Shown here: piece by piece, positions 50,591-63,000 of the stretch
How positions within the stretch are numbered: position 1 is the stretch's first letter
How the letters are laid out: the number at the start of each line of letters is the position of its first letter
The notes under the pieces: model-generated
Databases searched by the model: none
What the model was told of the DNA's origin: nothing
What the model saw: only the letters and a program-made list of their open reading frames with translations
NCBI RefSeq assembly: GCF_040054535.1
Contig: NC_090777.1
Location: 11,753,001-11,817,000, forward strand
DNA from: Antennarius striatus
Taxonomy: Eukaryota; Chordata; Actinopteri; Lophiiformes; Antennariidae
DNA length: 64,000 bases
Direction: 5' to 3'
Made by a program: the position numbers and the translations under genes

Positions 50591-50831
50591 AACAAATGCA
50601 CATAGCAAGAAAAGATCAACACAAACGTTTAGTAGAACTAGTATCTCATCAGAATCCAGATAACACGTATTTGGCTTACTTTGAATTTGAATTACTGTTG
50701 TTGATCATCTGTGATAACTAGTAGAGATCAACCCTTCAGATCAACTCCAGGAGCTATGTTAACTCTCTAACTACATAGCTGCTGGGATCACTCAAACTCC
50801 CCCACCACGATAAGGTGGCAGCTTTTGAAGG

Positions 50832-51335
50832 AGATCGATACAAGATTTAATTAATAAAAGAAGACGAACGTCTGAGCTTAAATATCCGTTTCAAACTTCA
50901 GATCAGGAAATAACCCGCCCTGTTCAAACTGAATGGTCCACTCATATTGAATTTAATCAGTTTTTGATCTCAGCTTTGTTAATGTGGCGTAATTATACGC
51001 CACTTGGTGTGGCTCATACAACTGACTTTTAGGTCGGTGCCTCAACGCCATGAATCTCACCACACATCACATTCACAGTATCTGTCAGAAGGAATTACGT
51101 GAACAATATAGCGTAAGGCATCGGCCAGTGAGACTTTTTGTTGCGGTTACGCCTTTCGTCACACAACAACGGATATATCTGGGACGAAAACGCTGGCCAA
51201 AGTCAAGTTTTGTGAAAACGCTGGTTCTTTGTTGTTGTGTGGACGCTGTAACTGAAACTTTTTCTATCCGGAGGATTTCTCCCTGCGACGTTAGTGTGTG
51301 TGACCCCTGTCTACATGTACACACAGAATGGACGG
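50832..51335. mobile_element. Fragment of the composite element seen in csde1 introns
   Basis: Shares AAACTTCAGATCAGGAAATAA, CCGCCCTGTTC and TGAATCTCACCACAC-type blocks with copy A in the same orientation (near 33650-33810), then runs into nested-MITE-like sequence (TTGCGGTTACGCC, ACGAAAACGCTGGCC). Neither terminal inverted repeat is present. It also carries CAGAAGGAATTACGTGAACA, which recurs near 4402. Confidence 0.65.
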
Positions 51336-51722
51336 AGTGAAAACCTGCTATTTTCTGGCGTATAACAGCTCCACGTCAAAGATGCGTTGATAAACATGCC
51401 TGACAATTGGATATTTGTTTGTCTGTTTCTTTCTTTATGAGTCATAAAGTTTATACAGTGGACAAAAATGTTTTTAAATAAAAACCAATGATATGACCCA
51501 AGCATAATCACTTGCCATACCTCAACTTTACAAAAGCACAAACGTTTTCCATACCCCAATCCCAACCACCCTCCCCATGCTGTACTTGTTTACTGTATTT
51601 TCATTTTCGTAATGTTCAAATGATCATTTTCCATACTGCCAGTGTATGTGTGTGTGTATACTGTATAGGTGTACAAGTATGTCGAGTTAAAAGTAATTTC
51701 CCTTATTTGATTTTTTATTTTT

Positions 51723-51725
<3 letters not shown>

Positions 51726-51759
<34 letters not shown>

Positions 51760-51771
51760 CACACACACACA
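51726..51771. repeat. CA microsatellite
   Basis: About 20 CA dinucleotides with one interruption (CAACAC) near the right end. Confidence 0.95.
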
Positions 51772-52119
51772 GTGCCATCACTAAAATATACATGTTTTGT
51801 ATACAGTACTACCTTTTTTTCACTGACATTTTTATTCACAGGCTTTCTGCAAAATGCAGCACACTTCAAACTCATGCCAACTGATTTTTTTAGCATCCAG
51901 TAGATGTCGTACTAGGGCAAATGAAGCCTCATGAAGCTTTGAACCGCAGTGAACCAATTGGGATGAAAAGCTTCAATTCTTCATGGGGCTTCATCTGCCC
52001 ATCCCTAACTGCCACCGATAGTTGTCTAGCCCCAACAAGAAAAATTCTGATCCCACTCGCTACAGACACGTACTTCTCTCAGTCGCGGTCATTACGGAGT
52101 ACGGACTGAGGAGAGTTCT

Positions 52120-52275
52120 CCAGGTATGCAACTCATCACCACTGGGGTCGCAATGGGGACGCATAGCCCACGCAGACACAGGGAGAGCATGCAAACTGCA
52201 CAGAATGGGACTCGAACCTGGAACCGCCGTGTTGTGAGGCAACAGTGCTAACCACTGCGCCACCGTGCCGCCCGG
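52120..52275 (-). mobile_element. DANA/mermaid-like tRNA-derived SINE fragment
   Basis: Read on the minus strand it begins GGGCGGCACGGTGGCGCAGT, followed by GGTTAGCACTGTTGCCTCAC and a B-box-like GGTTCGAGTCCC, then GTTTGCATGCTCTCCCTGTG. This is the head of a well-known fish SINE family. The 3' body is truncated. It is a retroposon and not a tRNA gene. Confidence 0.75.
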
Positions 52276-52329
52276 TTGTGGATGTAATATTTTATAATAA
52301 TTCTTAAAGCATTCTTTCATCTTTTCCAG

Positions 52330-53110
52330 GTTAGTCTGTAATCCAATTCTTATGGTGTTTTTTTTTTAATTCTGTGTAAAGTTGTATCTGCTTGTTGTTT
52401 TCTCAGCTTGTATGCTAGGAGTTTAGCTGATTTCCCTCCCGTGTCACTGTATTGTTGCTTTGTAAAAAGAAGCTTATTTAAGATTTAATTTGTGTTTATT
52501 TAATCAGTTGCCTTTTTTAGTACCGTACTGCCATTTTAGATTTTGTCCCCTCACTTTTTCATTTCATCTTCCAAATTTTTAAGTTTTAGTTTCCTGATTT
52601 TTTTTTCAGTTGAGGTTTTTGCTTATTATCTTACATCTAAAAACCGCCTTTAAGGCATCCCAGAGGACAGAAGGCATCACCACTCCACTGTCGTGTTCCA
52701 AATATAAATTAATTTCAGTTTTAAATTTCTCTTTAATAGTTGGATTATTTAAAATGTTTGAATGTAGCCTCCAGTGAGTTGATTTATGGTATTGTTAAGT
52801 TGACATGACACATAAATTGGGCTATAATCTGATATTGTACATGGGCCTATTTTGCACTCCTCTAGCCTGTGGAGATCTTTTTTTAATGTAAAAAAAATCT
52901 ATACGAAAATATACATTGTAGGAAGATGAATAGTGTCTATAATCATGACTAACTGGATTCATCTTTCTCCACACGTCTACAATACCCATTTCCTGCATCA
53001 AAATATGTGGGGGTTTTTAAAATTTTCTTGTTATCAGATCTTCCATTTGAAGGACCTAGTTTTGGGTTAAATTGAATAATAAAGTCACCTCCACATAATC
53101 ATAATCCCTC
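52330..53110 (-). mobile_element. L1-like non-LTR retrotransposon remnant (endonuclease C-terminal part)
   Basis: The minus strand, with several frameshifts and stops, reads a pattern typical of the end of an L1-clade APE endonuclease. The pattern is an HYSSSYN.Y.RIDFF.IKK block, then RLEECKIGP, then an SDYSPIYVSCQL block where the usual motif is SDH.P. A segment resembling the start of the linker to the reverse transcriptase follows. It is too decayed to code. The borders are approximate. Confidence 0.65.
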
Positions 53111-54129
53111 CAGTCTTAGTTGTCGAATACATGTTTATAAAAAGACCAGTTACTCTTTGGGGAATGATACCTTCTATTTTACCTAAAAGGTTTTGGTTAC
53201 ATTTTGTAGAGAAGTGGACCCAAGGGTGGAGAAGAATGGCTTTTTTTTCTTTACAAACTATCACTCATTCATCTGACCAACAAACCTTGTCATAATGTTC
53301 TATATAATGTTAAGGGCAAAGCAGAATGTTGATTTTTAAAGTTAGAAATTCAAAAGTTATGAGCAGCTTTTACCCTGTGTTTCACCCAAAAGTGTGACAT
53401 TTTCTACATGTGTAATATCACAACAAAGTGTGTAGGAGCTATGGTCTGGTGTAAGCTGCAGACATTTGTTGAAAAACTCAACAGCAATAGGTTTCAAGGT
53501 GCCTCGGAAAACACACATAGAATGTTGTTAATAGTTTCATGTAAAGAGCTGAAGGGTATCGTGTGTCACCACATAAGTGAATAAGTAGTAATGCTGGCAA
53601 CAGAATTTTTAATGTAAACTTTAACATTGTCAAATATGACAGTTGTCATCGTTTGACTTTTACCTTTAGAACTACTGTACACAAAATACATTATTCGAAA
53701 TTAGGACAATGCTACTCAACAAACTCTTCCAAAACTCACAGCTTTGGCAGAGATTTATTGTCTCAACGAATGTCTTCTGTCCACTGATGTCATCGACAAT
53801 CTTAATTTTCTCCAGAGCCTCCAAAATCTAAATTGGAGTAGGTGGCAGCATTGACCATGAATCTAAACATACGACAAAATGCAGAAATATATAAACGCTA
53901 AAATTTGGTTAAAATGGGAAACAGGAGAAACTCTGTTCATAATAGAAAGAAATTATATTACTGTTCTGAACGAAGACCGACAGGAAATGCTGACTATGCT
54001 ATCATGTTCTTTTAAAAAATACACAGAAAACAAGAAACAACTCATAAAGATCAGGAAGGCAGTAATAAAGTGGGGCCTAGGAATACTGGGGACAAAAGGA
54101 GAAAGAATAACTGATGATCTTTCTTCTTT

Positions 54130-54554
54130 GGGGCAGTAGTGGCTCATCGGTAGAGCAGACGCCCACCCATCGATGGTTCGAGTCCCACTCCCGCCAAGAC
54201 ATTCTCCGGAATATGAGCTGAGGGTGGCAGGTGTCAGCTCAGCTCCCAGCCACCTCCTAGCCACTGCTGCCTCACTGCCTCACTGCTGAGGTGCCCTTGA
54301 GCAAGGCGCCGTCCCCCTTACAAGCTGCTCGTTTGGGGTGCGATCCCTCATGCATGACCCATCAGTATGCCTCCCCCTACTGTTTGATGTGTGACATTAC
54401 TAATTGCATGCCTACAGGCCCCTAGTGTGTTGTGTTTCAGGGGCCTTCATTCAACTATGTATGTATGCATGACCTAACGAATATGCAACTGTAGTGTAGA
54501 ATGAGAAAGACAATTTCCCCATGGAGGGATAATAAAGTGGACTTTCTTCTTCTG
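54130..54554 (+). mobile_element. tRNA-derived SINE, copy 2
   Basis: Same architecture as the copy at 14891-15272: GTGGCTCATCGGTAGAG A-box-like and GGTTCGAGTCCC B-box-like head, CTTGAGCAAGGCGCCGTCCC body, CCCTAGTGTGTTGTGTTTCA block and ATAATAAAGTGGAC tail ending in TTCTTCTTCTG. This copy keeps more of the body than copy 1. Confidence 0.82.
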
Positions 54555-54765
54555 TTCATGAAGGATACACACTTTTATAACAGGACTGGATATTATCAGC
54601 AGAGGGCGGGAATAATTTAATAATTACTATAACCTGTGGACATTACTGTGGATTTGATAGTCCTAACGTGTGTGCATACTCCGGTACAGCAGGCGGCGGT
54701 ACTTACCTTCACAGCTACAGACTGTAAACCATCGTAAAGCGAAAGAAAATAGGATGAAACGGATG

Positions 54766-54773
54766 TGACGTCA
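54766..54773. promoter_or_regulatory. sike1: Palindromic CRE-like site upstream of sike1
   Basis: A perfect TGACGTCA octamer about 215 bases before the sike1 ATG, in CpG-containing sequence (GTCACGAGCGGGC). It matches the CREB/ATF consensus. Function is inferred from sequence and position only. Confidence 0.45.
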
Positions 54774-54987
54774 CGAGCGGGCTAATATCCGGAAAAAGCA
54801 GATTTGACATCAAATTGAATGACCATTTTTTTTTAACTTTTTACTCATTATACACACTCTGTCAGCCGACAAGCGCTCCAGACGCTTTCCCGTACACACG
54901 GTGCAGCGAGGCCTTCACAGCTGACTGAGCTGATCAGGTAGCCCAGCTTGTTTGGGTTAAGAAAGAAGAGTTGCGTTTCTTGAGTAA

Positions 54988-57900
54988 ATGTCCTGCACGT
55001 TAGATAAAGTGTTGGGCGACGCCCGGACCCTTTTAGACAGGCTGAAAGAGCACGACACGGCAGCCGAGGGGCTGATCGAGCAGTCCGGGGCCCTCAGCCA
55101 GAGAGTCCAGAGCATGAGGGAGGTGGGGAATGCCCTTCCAGAGAAGGTAAGGACGACGGCTTCAGTGGTCGATGCTCTGTTGATCAACGCAGACTGGTTC
55201 TGCAGGCTTTGTTTGAACTCTAACTTACCTTCCAAATTAAAATAAATGTTACTAAAAAGTCTTCAGTGCCACAGTTACAGAACTGCTTCTTCTCACAGGT
55301 CAGCAGTTTTCCTCCCCATCCGTGCTCAAACATCAAAAAAGAAGCAACCTGAAATCTTTTTTTTTTTTTTTTTTTGAGAAATGTGTGATTTAACTAGAAA
55401 ACAACTAACTTTTCTGTTTTTGGAGTTTGGTCTTGCATACATTAAATTTCATTTCATATCTTCCAAAGGACCTTTCTCTAATTAAGACCGTCATCCTGTT
55501 CTAAAATGATACATAAATAAATAGTTAGTCGAGCTCACAACACTGGGAAAATAAACTTGATCAAACAAATTCATTCGGTGAAAACCTTCCCGTGATTGTA
55601 CTTTATCCTTGATGTTAGTAGGTAATGTCAGTTCAAAATGATGCCATTTTGTCTACTGAATGAAAAATAGAACTTTCTTTGACAAATTAAATAATTGTGG
55701 CCCACTATATTGCTTTGTCAGAGCAACATTTGAAGATAGGTCTTTAGTTTTTCCAATTATTCTGGCTGAGATGCTGCTCAGAGCAAAACGTTGTCATTGA
55801 CTACTATCTCCTCCCAGCACATAGAGGACAGTTCAGAGATGCAGGAGCTGACCAAATGTAAACCTCATGTCCTTCTGACTCAAGAAAACACTCAAATTAA
55901 GGAACTACAACAGGAAAATAAAGGTAAACAAAACACAGACACTCTTCTGCTGATTGAATGCATGTTTTATAAAATCATTTCGCTCTCCTCATGGCTGTTT
56001 CTGCAGAACTATGGCTGTCTCTTGAAGAACACCAGTACACGCTCGAATTGATCATGGGTCGATACCGCAAGCAAATGCTCCAGCTGATGATGGCAAAGAA
56101 GGAGCTGGACACCAAACCTGTGCTCAGCCTGCATGAGGACCACGCAAAAGTAAAGAGGCAGTGTTTACATTTTGAAATTGTTTAGTCATCTGTAGGTTAT
56201 GACTGGTATTGATTGATATCTTCTGATTCTTATCCAGGAAGTCCAGAGCCAGGTGGAGCGGATATGTGAGATGGGCCAGGTGATGAGGAGAGCAGTGCAG
56301 GTAGACGATCAGCACTATTGCTCCGTTCGAGAGAGGCTCGCTCAACTAGAGGTGAGCACAGGAGTTCAATAAAATCAGGTTTTTTTTCTGATTGAATCAG
56401 TATTTCTGGCAAACTGTATGTTAATGCTGTCTCTTTTGCATGTTGTGTAGTTGTGTTGAAATGATATATAGTATTACATATATAGAAACTGAAATTTTGT
56501 ACGTATCAGGTACATAAATATTCCGTAAGTCTTCAGTCAAAAGCTGCAACTTTTTTAAAATTTAGTTAGTGAGCCTAGTGAGGCGTTTAATTCTTAATTA
56601 AATCTCTTGCTCAATAAAAGTGAGAAAATACAGAAAACTGACTCTTTAAGGCAAAGAAAGTATGTCATAGAAAAGTTTGCCGACTTATGGACACAACAGT
56701 TCTGACCAACATAGACAAGCTTGTGTCGCATAATGAAAATAGGTGAAATCAGTCTAATGTAGAAAATAAGTGATACATGGAAGGTCTGATATCATTACCC
56801 AAACAAGAACTTTGGAAAAGTTTGAAGTATTTTTACTACTAAAAAAGTTTTTTTTTAAGACAAGCATAGCTGTATGTTGACAAGTTTTAATTGGAGCATT
56901 CACAGCAGTAAGTTAAAATCAGCTGAAAGAGCCTCGAAATCAGATGCATACAACTCTCCCTATTAAGGACACCAAAAAATGATTTACTGAAGACTAACTT
57001 CAATGATGTTAGGGTTAGTGTTAAAAATTAAGGCCAGCCATGGAGTGCAAGTGTTTTATTTAACAATTACCTTCAACTAGAGAGCTTCCTTTCAGATTTT
57101 AAGTTTTGCCATTAATGTCATTGCAGCAAATATTGTGGAAGTTATAAAAGGGGAAATTTAAGGGATATAGTCCAACTATGACAAGAATGAGAAAAAAGAC
57201 AAACCAGAATTAAACTGTCAGGCTTTGAAATAAATATTTTCACACTGCTCTGATGGAGCACAAGAGTTATTAGTTTCTTTGCTCCAAACCCTTCCACTGT
57301 ATGAACATGAACAGAGAGTGTATGACCTGCTGGAGGTGTAAAGAACACAGAACATTGAGGCCCCAACTTCTTGTTGCAGTTACGTCTGCCATCCATACGA
57401 AATATCCCGGACTTTCTGAAAACGCTGGCCAAGTTAAAATATTTTGAAAATGCCGGGTCTGCGTTGTCGTGTGAACACTGTATCCGCAACTTTTTCTGTC
57501 CGGGGGGCTTGTCCATAGGACGAAAATCGCTGTGATGTCATGCATGTGACCCGTGTCACATGAAGTTTATATATACTGTATATACTGTAATATATATATT
57601 ATTATACACATACATATTTATTCATTCATTCACATTCCTCACCAAAGATGCCGACGCCAGTTTTGGATCAGACTGGGACGGCTGCCTGCTGATGGGAGAA
57701 CTCTGGGATTGAGGCTCTCCTCCAGGAGGACCGGCGTGAATTTCCGCACGCCCCGGTCCTCTCTCCTGTCGTTGTTGGGCGTGGTTCTGCTTGTTAACGT
57801 GTTGATAAATGCACTGATGCGGATACATGTGGACATGGATTTTTTTAGAAACGCTGTCGTGTGGACGCAAATCTTTTTCTATGCGGGATTAAAGAAGTTG

Positions 57901-58501
57901 CGCTTTCAAAAAGATCCGGCACCTTGTGGATGGGGCCTGAGAAATATTAGATTCTGTTCGATCCAGTTGATCTCAGAAGATTTAAATAATCACTGAAGTG
58001 AATCTGCTGTGCCTCAACCATGCCGTATCTGTGCTGAAAAACCAAGTTATCATTTTTACAGTTGAATTACTTATTATTATGTCTACAATAAAGTTATATG
58101 AATTTATCCATAATTCACCTTTAATCACAATGTTTGCTATGACCTGGCTTTATATAATATAAATAGATTCTGATGGTTAAACACCACAAATGTAACTGTT
58201 TTCGCCTCGTGTGTGCTGGAGTGGAGGCAGGAAACCCACAGACCAATTCTGTGTCCACAAGTTATAAAGTATATCATGGTGCGTGTTTTGTATGAGGTGA
58301 TTATGTAGCAGTTATGATTAACGAAGGATCTTTTTTTCAAAAACATTGCTATTCTGTCTTTTTCAGATTGAGAATAAGGAGCTTCGAGACCTCCTGGACA
58401 TCAGCAAGGGCTCAGTGAAGACAAGAGAAGAAAGCAACCAGCCAGAAATAGCGACAGATTCATCACACGAATATCTGCCTCCGCCGGAGTCCACCGAATA
58501 G
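54988..58501 (+). CDS. sike1: Suppressor of IKBKE 1
   Basis: Exons 54988-55146, 55818-55923, 56007-56149, 56238-56351 and 58367-58501 sum to 657 nt, giving 218 residues plus TAG, slightly longer than the human protein of about 207. The family protein binds IKK-epsilon/TBK1 and restrains TLR3- and RIG-I-driven interferon induction, and it belongs to striatin-complex-related coiled-coil proteins; these roles are from the family. The sequence is largely helical. [19 protein letters not shown] is an N-terminal coiled coil, then [48 protein letters not shown] and [17 protein letters not shown], all closely matching SIKE1. The tail after LRDLLDIS is acidic and Ser/Pro-rich and diverges. The ATG is the family start and lies in the first exon. 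The last intron (2 kb) contains a MITE at 57359-57937. Confidence 0.96.
57359..57937. mobile_element. GGCCCC-type MITE, third copy, in sike1 intron 4
   Basis: Ends in GGCCCCAACTTCTTGTTGCA and GGATGGGGCC, with the same interior motifs (TGCGTTGTCGTGTGAACACT, TTTCTGTCCGG, GTCGTGTGGACGCAAAT) as the nested elements in csde1 introns. It also holds an extra GC-rich middle of about 180 bases (57640-57830) not seen in the other two copies. It is not inside the larger composite element here. Confidence 0.7.
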
Positions 58502-58732
58502 TCAGAGCAGCGAAAGAGTCAACGTGTTTGGCAACACGGTCGTCAGGACCGGGAGGCAGGGTTGATGATTTCCTTATAATCTAGGTGATTGAGTCATCAA
58601 GCCACTGCATATTTTTTGTAGTGAATTCCATTTAAAAACATCATTGAATGGAGCATTTACCTGCTGGTACATCTGGTGGCTGTCATTGTTTTCTTCTGAA
58701 CAATATGTGTGTTACCACTGCAGTTGTGGTAG

Positions 58733-58738
58733 AATAAA
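58733..58738 (+). other. Poly(A) signal of sike1
   Basis: AATAAA about 230 bases after the sike1 stop codon. Confidence 0.5.
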
Positions 58739-58739
58739 T

Positions 58740-59990
58740 TCCACACAAACCATGACTGTTCATGAGATGTAAAATGGGTTTTATCTGACTCATTCAGTGT
58801 GGGTTCAAACACATACATGTCATGATAAGAAAAGCAAAGACTCTTTATTTGTTTTGGGCCATATATACTTTTAGTCTTTAAGGATGCAGTTTCTACCTCT
58901 TTGGTGCCCCTTTGCACACGTTCATTTATTCAATGTGTAAAATACTCAACACCTGCTTGAATTTCACTTCACGTACATTAGGAAGCCAAATTGTATTCAG
59001 CATGGTTTGAAGAGTGTGTGTTTTAATTTCATAATCACTGCCAACAAGATCACTTCATCTGTATGTGATCACTACATTTCCAGCCTGTAGAATTCACATG
59101 TAACTTAATTTCTATGTGCTTATATTCCACGTGTTAAATCCGGTTTTAAACGCCCCAGCTTATGTCACGTTTTATTTAATGGTGAGAATTTCAAAACATG
59201 CCAACTTCGTCATGTGCTGTATTTTTTCCTAAATAATATATTGTCATCTCAGGAAACAGTAAGTTGAACATGCTGTATTGACCTCATAGTGTACTGACTT
59301 GTATCAAACTTATTTTCATTTACGAATTTTAAAATAAAGCATAAATAAAAAAAACATTTTCAATTAGAGAATGCTAATGTGATTTTTTTTTTTCCACCGT
59401 GACGGATGTAAGCATGTTTAGTAAGTATGAGCGTATGTGGAAATGTTTGAGCTATTCTAATTTTTACCGAAGGATGGCGACGTCGATCCGTTTCAGGGAA
59501 GTGAATCCTACTATGACGATGCCATTATCCGCGCGAGTATGCCTTTGAATGATTTACTCCTGAATACATAACCACCAATTAGAAGTCACGGTTAAACATG
59601 GACATCCCATTTCACCCGCCTGGGTAGAAACACTAGCCAATCAATGGCTGAGGAGGCCGTGTCACGATTTCACCGTAGTAGTATTTTGTACTTTATTCCG
59701 GTGTGCACCGTCAGCTTTCCAAGGGTGGTGAAGCGATGTGTTCACAGACAATCGTAAATAGTAAGGGTTTGCAGAATATCTGCGTGTTTTTAAGTATTCA
59801 ACATGTAATACATGGCGAAATAAGTTATATTTTAATGGCTTTGATATAATGACAGAAAACTGTCTGCAGACATTGGACTGGTGGATTGACAGTTTCTTTG
59901 ACTGACGTTGTTTTTGGTTACGTTTTACATCTTTCCCGTCAGTCCCTGAAAGCAGCATCACCGCTACGTTTGACACGTCTAGCCTGACTC
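58740..59990. other. Intergenic region between sike1 and micos10
   Basis: No coding exon or named repeat. It should contain the sike1 cleavage site and the micos10 promoter. Sequence near 59464-59530 (GATGGCGACGTCGATCCG, GCGCGAG) is CpG-bearing, and 59.6-60.0 kb is likely promoter and 5' UTR. Confidence 0.4.
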
Positions 59991-60005
59991 AAGCTAATGT
60001 TCAGC

Positions 60006-63000
60006 ATGTCTGAGAAGGAGCTGGGGAAAAAGTGGGACAAATGCTTGGCGGACAGTGCTGTTAAATTAGGTAACTATTCAAAAGCTGTATGCGTGCAATG
60101 ACATCACAATGTCCCGCAATGACGACAAGATAAGCAACGATTTTAACTTTAGTTCACGATTGTCATTGATTGTGAAAGAGGCTAACTAGCTAGCCATAAA
60201 GGGTTTATAAAGGACAGCAGAATGACCCGTATCTCGCTGATGCATTAATTTAATTGGTAAGATGAATTATTCTGTTTTTGCATTGAAGAATACAAGTTTT
60301 GCCACAGTTGTCCTGACATTACATATTAAGTGGCTTTTGTCTGGTTTTTCTTGTTGGAAGAGTTATTCAATGAACGTCTCTCTCCTTGTTAACATGTGTG
60401 GTTTAAAACTGGCACATTATGAGTGGAGCAGGGGGCATGGAGACAAGAGATTCTGCGTTTAGTTTGATAAATGTTTAAAAGTTAGATGTTCTCTTTTTTC
60501 AGGAAACACACAGTACTGTTAAAAATCCTTCCATTGTTTGTGAATCTCTTTTGGATTTTGTGTCAACATGATTTATATTGTAATTTGGCCTTTATGAATG
60601 AAGGTGATTCTAAATCTCTCTTCAGTAATTGTAATGAGGTGTTGTTAGATGATCTGATGTTCAGTAAATCAGTGGATCCTGTCATAAAAGTGGAAGTAAT
60701 GTACAGTACTTCTCTTTAAATTATGTTTTCTGGGCAACGTTAAGTGTGATGTCGTCAGCTTAAGGTATGTGAGAGGCAGTGACAACTATGTTTGTTGTTT
60801 GTTTGTCTGCAAAACAAATATAGTTTGTTTTGCAGCTGTACTCCCCACCATCCTACATAATGACTGACAGTGCAAGTTAACTTGAAACATTGAACATACA
60901 TATTGGAGTGAAATGTCTAAATTCTTATTTTCCTTTTTTTAACCTCAAATATTGATGATAATGAATATTATTTTTGAAATTATGATTTCAATTACTGTAC
61001 TTAGGCCATAGGATAAAACTCTTCTGGTAAATCAGATCTGAAGGTTGGTATCTGATTTACACGTGTGTGCTCTTATGAAGGATGATGTTCAGGTGGTTGA
61101 ATCGTTTTGAGACTAGAACTCACCGATATTGTGTGTTTGACCCTTAAAAAATACAGTCAATATTTGGTTATTGCAAACAGCCAATAAATCATATAGTTTG
61201 TCAATAAACTTAATATACACTGATCGGTAAGAAAAAAGTCACAATTTAATCAACTTTAAATAAACCTTTAATATTTTATTGGACCCCCTTTAGCTTTAAT
61301 TATAGCATGCACTCTCCACGGCATCATTCTTTGAACTTAGGAAAGTTCACAACATTCTTTTCCATCCAGAACTCTTCCGAGTTCTGCTATTGATCGTGGG
61401 AGCGTTGGGCTGCTGCGTTTAGTCTTCTCCAGCAAATCTCAAAGATTCTCGTTGTGGTCTGGACCCAGTGGGGGCCGACCCGTGTTTGAAAATGATCTCT
61501 CCTGCTCCCTGAACCACTCTCAATGATGAATTGTGGCATTATCATCTTGGAATATGGCTGATCTGATCAACTGTAAGTTGTCCCCCACAGGCTGGGACAG
61601 CAGGCTCTATGCATGACGGGTGCATCGCTTCATCTACCTTTGAAACAGGAATCTGCTTTTCTTAAGGCTACTTAGCTGTTTAGTCCCAATTTTTTCAGTT
61701 CATTTTTCAATACAAATGGAAACATTCTTACCTTAGCCATGAGTTCTACTGTTTGCTACCACTAAACTTTCACCAAGTATTGAAAGTTTAGTAGCAGGCT
61801 GTTCTTAACTATTTTTCCACTGCGGTAGAGAATAGGTACAAGTGTTTGTTTGTTTTTTTGCTGTAACTGTTAAATTAATAGATATGTGTACAAGTCAGAG
61901 GAAGTATGAGAAAACATTTATATCAAGTACTTAGTGACTAATCAATGCTGTCCAGATGAAAATGGTGATTAAAAGGGTATCAAGCATGTCATAGTACTGT
62001 TCTATTTTCCCTCTTTTTTAGGCACTGGTCTGGGATTAGGAATTGTGTTTTCGGTTCTGTTCTTTAAACGTAAGTATTTTCATGTTTTGTGTCTGTGCTC
62101 GTCTTAAACTTTAAATTTATCTGTCAGGTCTTTGACAAGAGGAACGCAGCTACAATGGGGCTCTATTTTCTGTAGTTTTTTATGTGCTTGCAGTGAGATG
62201 CTTCTTCTTCATTTACGGAGTTACTGTGAATGTTTTAGTTAACTTACAGTCTTTAAGTGAACATTATCCATCGGCTGGGATCCTGCTTCCTTTCTTCCAC
62301 AGTGCCACCATACAATCATCCATGCAGCTGTAATTGTGCTGTGAATTTACCAACTACATGATGGGGAACATGTATTGAAGGCAAAAACCCAGGAATCGGT
62401 GAACGCAGCCTGACTTTCTCGTTCCATATTCAGTGCCAGCATCAAATTGTCTAACTATAACCGTAAAGACACTGACTCTATCTGGCCTATCTGCCACTCT
62501 CTCTCAAGATGGATGGCCGCCCAAAAGAGTCTGGGTCCTGCCTGGAGTTTCTTCCTCAACGAGGGAGTTATTCCCCATCACTGTCGCTTATACTTGTCCT
62601 GGAGGGTTCAGTTGGGTTTTTTTGTCTGATAAAGCGCTTTGAAATGTCTGTTGCCATGATTAGCTACATAAATAAAACTTGATTGATTGATTGATTGATT
62701 ATTCAATGTGGGGCTATTGGTTGGCCAAACCATGATATCACAATCTGTTCATCATGACTCCCCCAACCCGAATAATTAATTTTCATCTGCCATGCTGCTA
62801 CCTGAAACCTTCATTATAAATTAAGTAAGTCGCTCAATCAGCATAGCCAGTAAGATTACGGTACATTAAAAACTGCAATCACGATACTTGCCTGGAAAGT
62901 AGTCCATGGACACTTTGAAAACCAGTCATTGTCTAAAGTCTAAAGTACCCCTCTTTCAATAATTTGTTCTTATTGTGAGATGAGAAGAGAACCAAGAACA

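Larger units (their letters stand above)
48000..54700. other. Repeat-dense intergenic region between csde1 and sike1
   Basis: The two genes are head to head with about 7 kb between them. This stretch holds a 25-base tandem repeat, two non-LTR retrotransposon remnants, a CA microsatellite, a DANA-like SINE, a tRNA-derived SINE and a fragment of the composite element also found in csde1 introns, all listed separately. I see no host gene in it. 53.2-54.1 kb is AT-rich with no assignment. Confidence 0.6.

Noticed and set aside
53879-54139. 86-codon ORF of Lys/Glu-rich sequence before the SINE
   Set aside because: It has the look of decayed retroelement coding sequence, but I could not match a motif and it stops inside a SINE, so I did not call a gene.
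54130-54200. Possible tRNA gene
   Set aside because: Same reason as the 14.9 kb copy: it is the head of a SINE and does not give a sound cloverleaf.
57553-57996. 147-codon plus-strand ORF
   Set aside because: It lies mostly within a MITE in sike1 intron 4, contains no recognisable domain, and begins in low-complexity TA-rich sequence.
59997-60005. Alternative upstream start for MIC10
   Set aside because: It would add only Met-Phe-Ser. Known MIC10 proteins start at MSE/MSD, matching the ATG at 60006.
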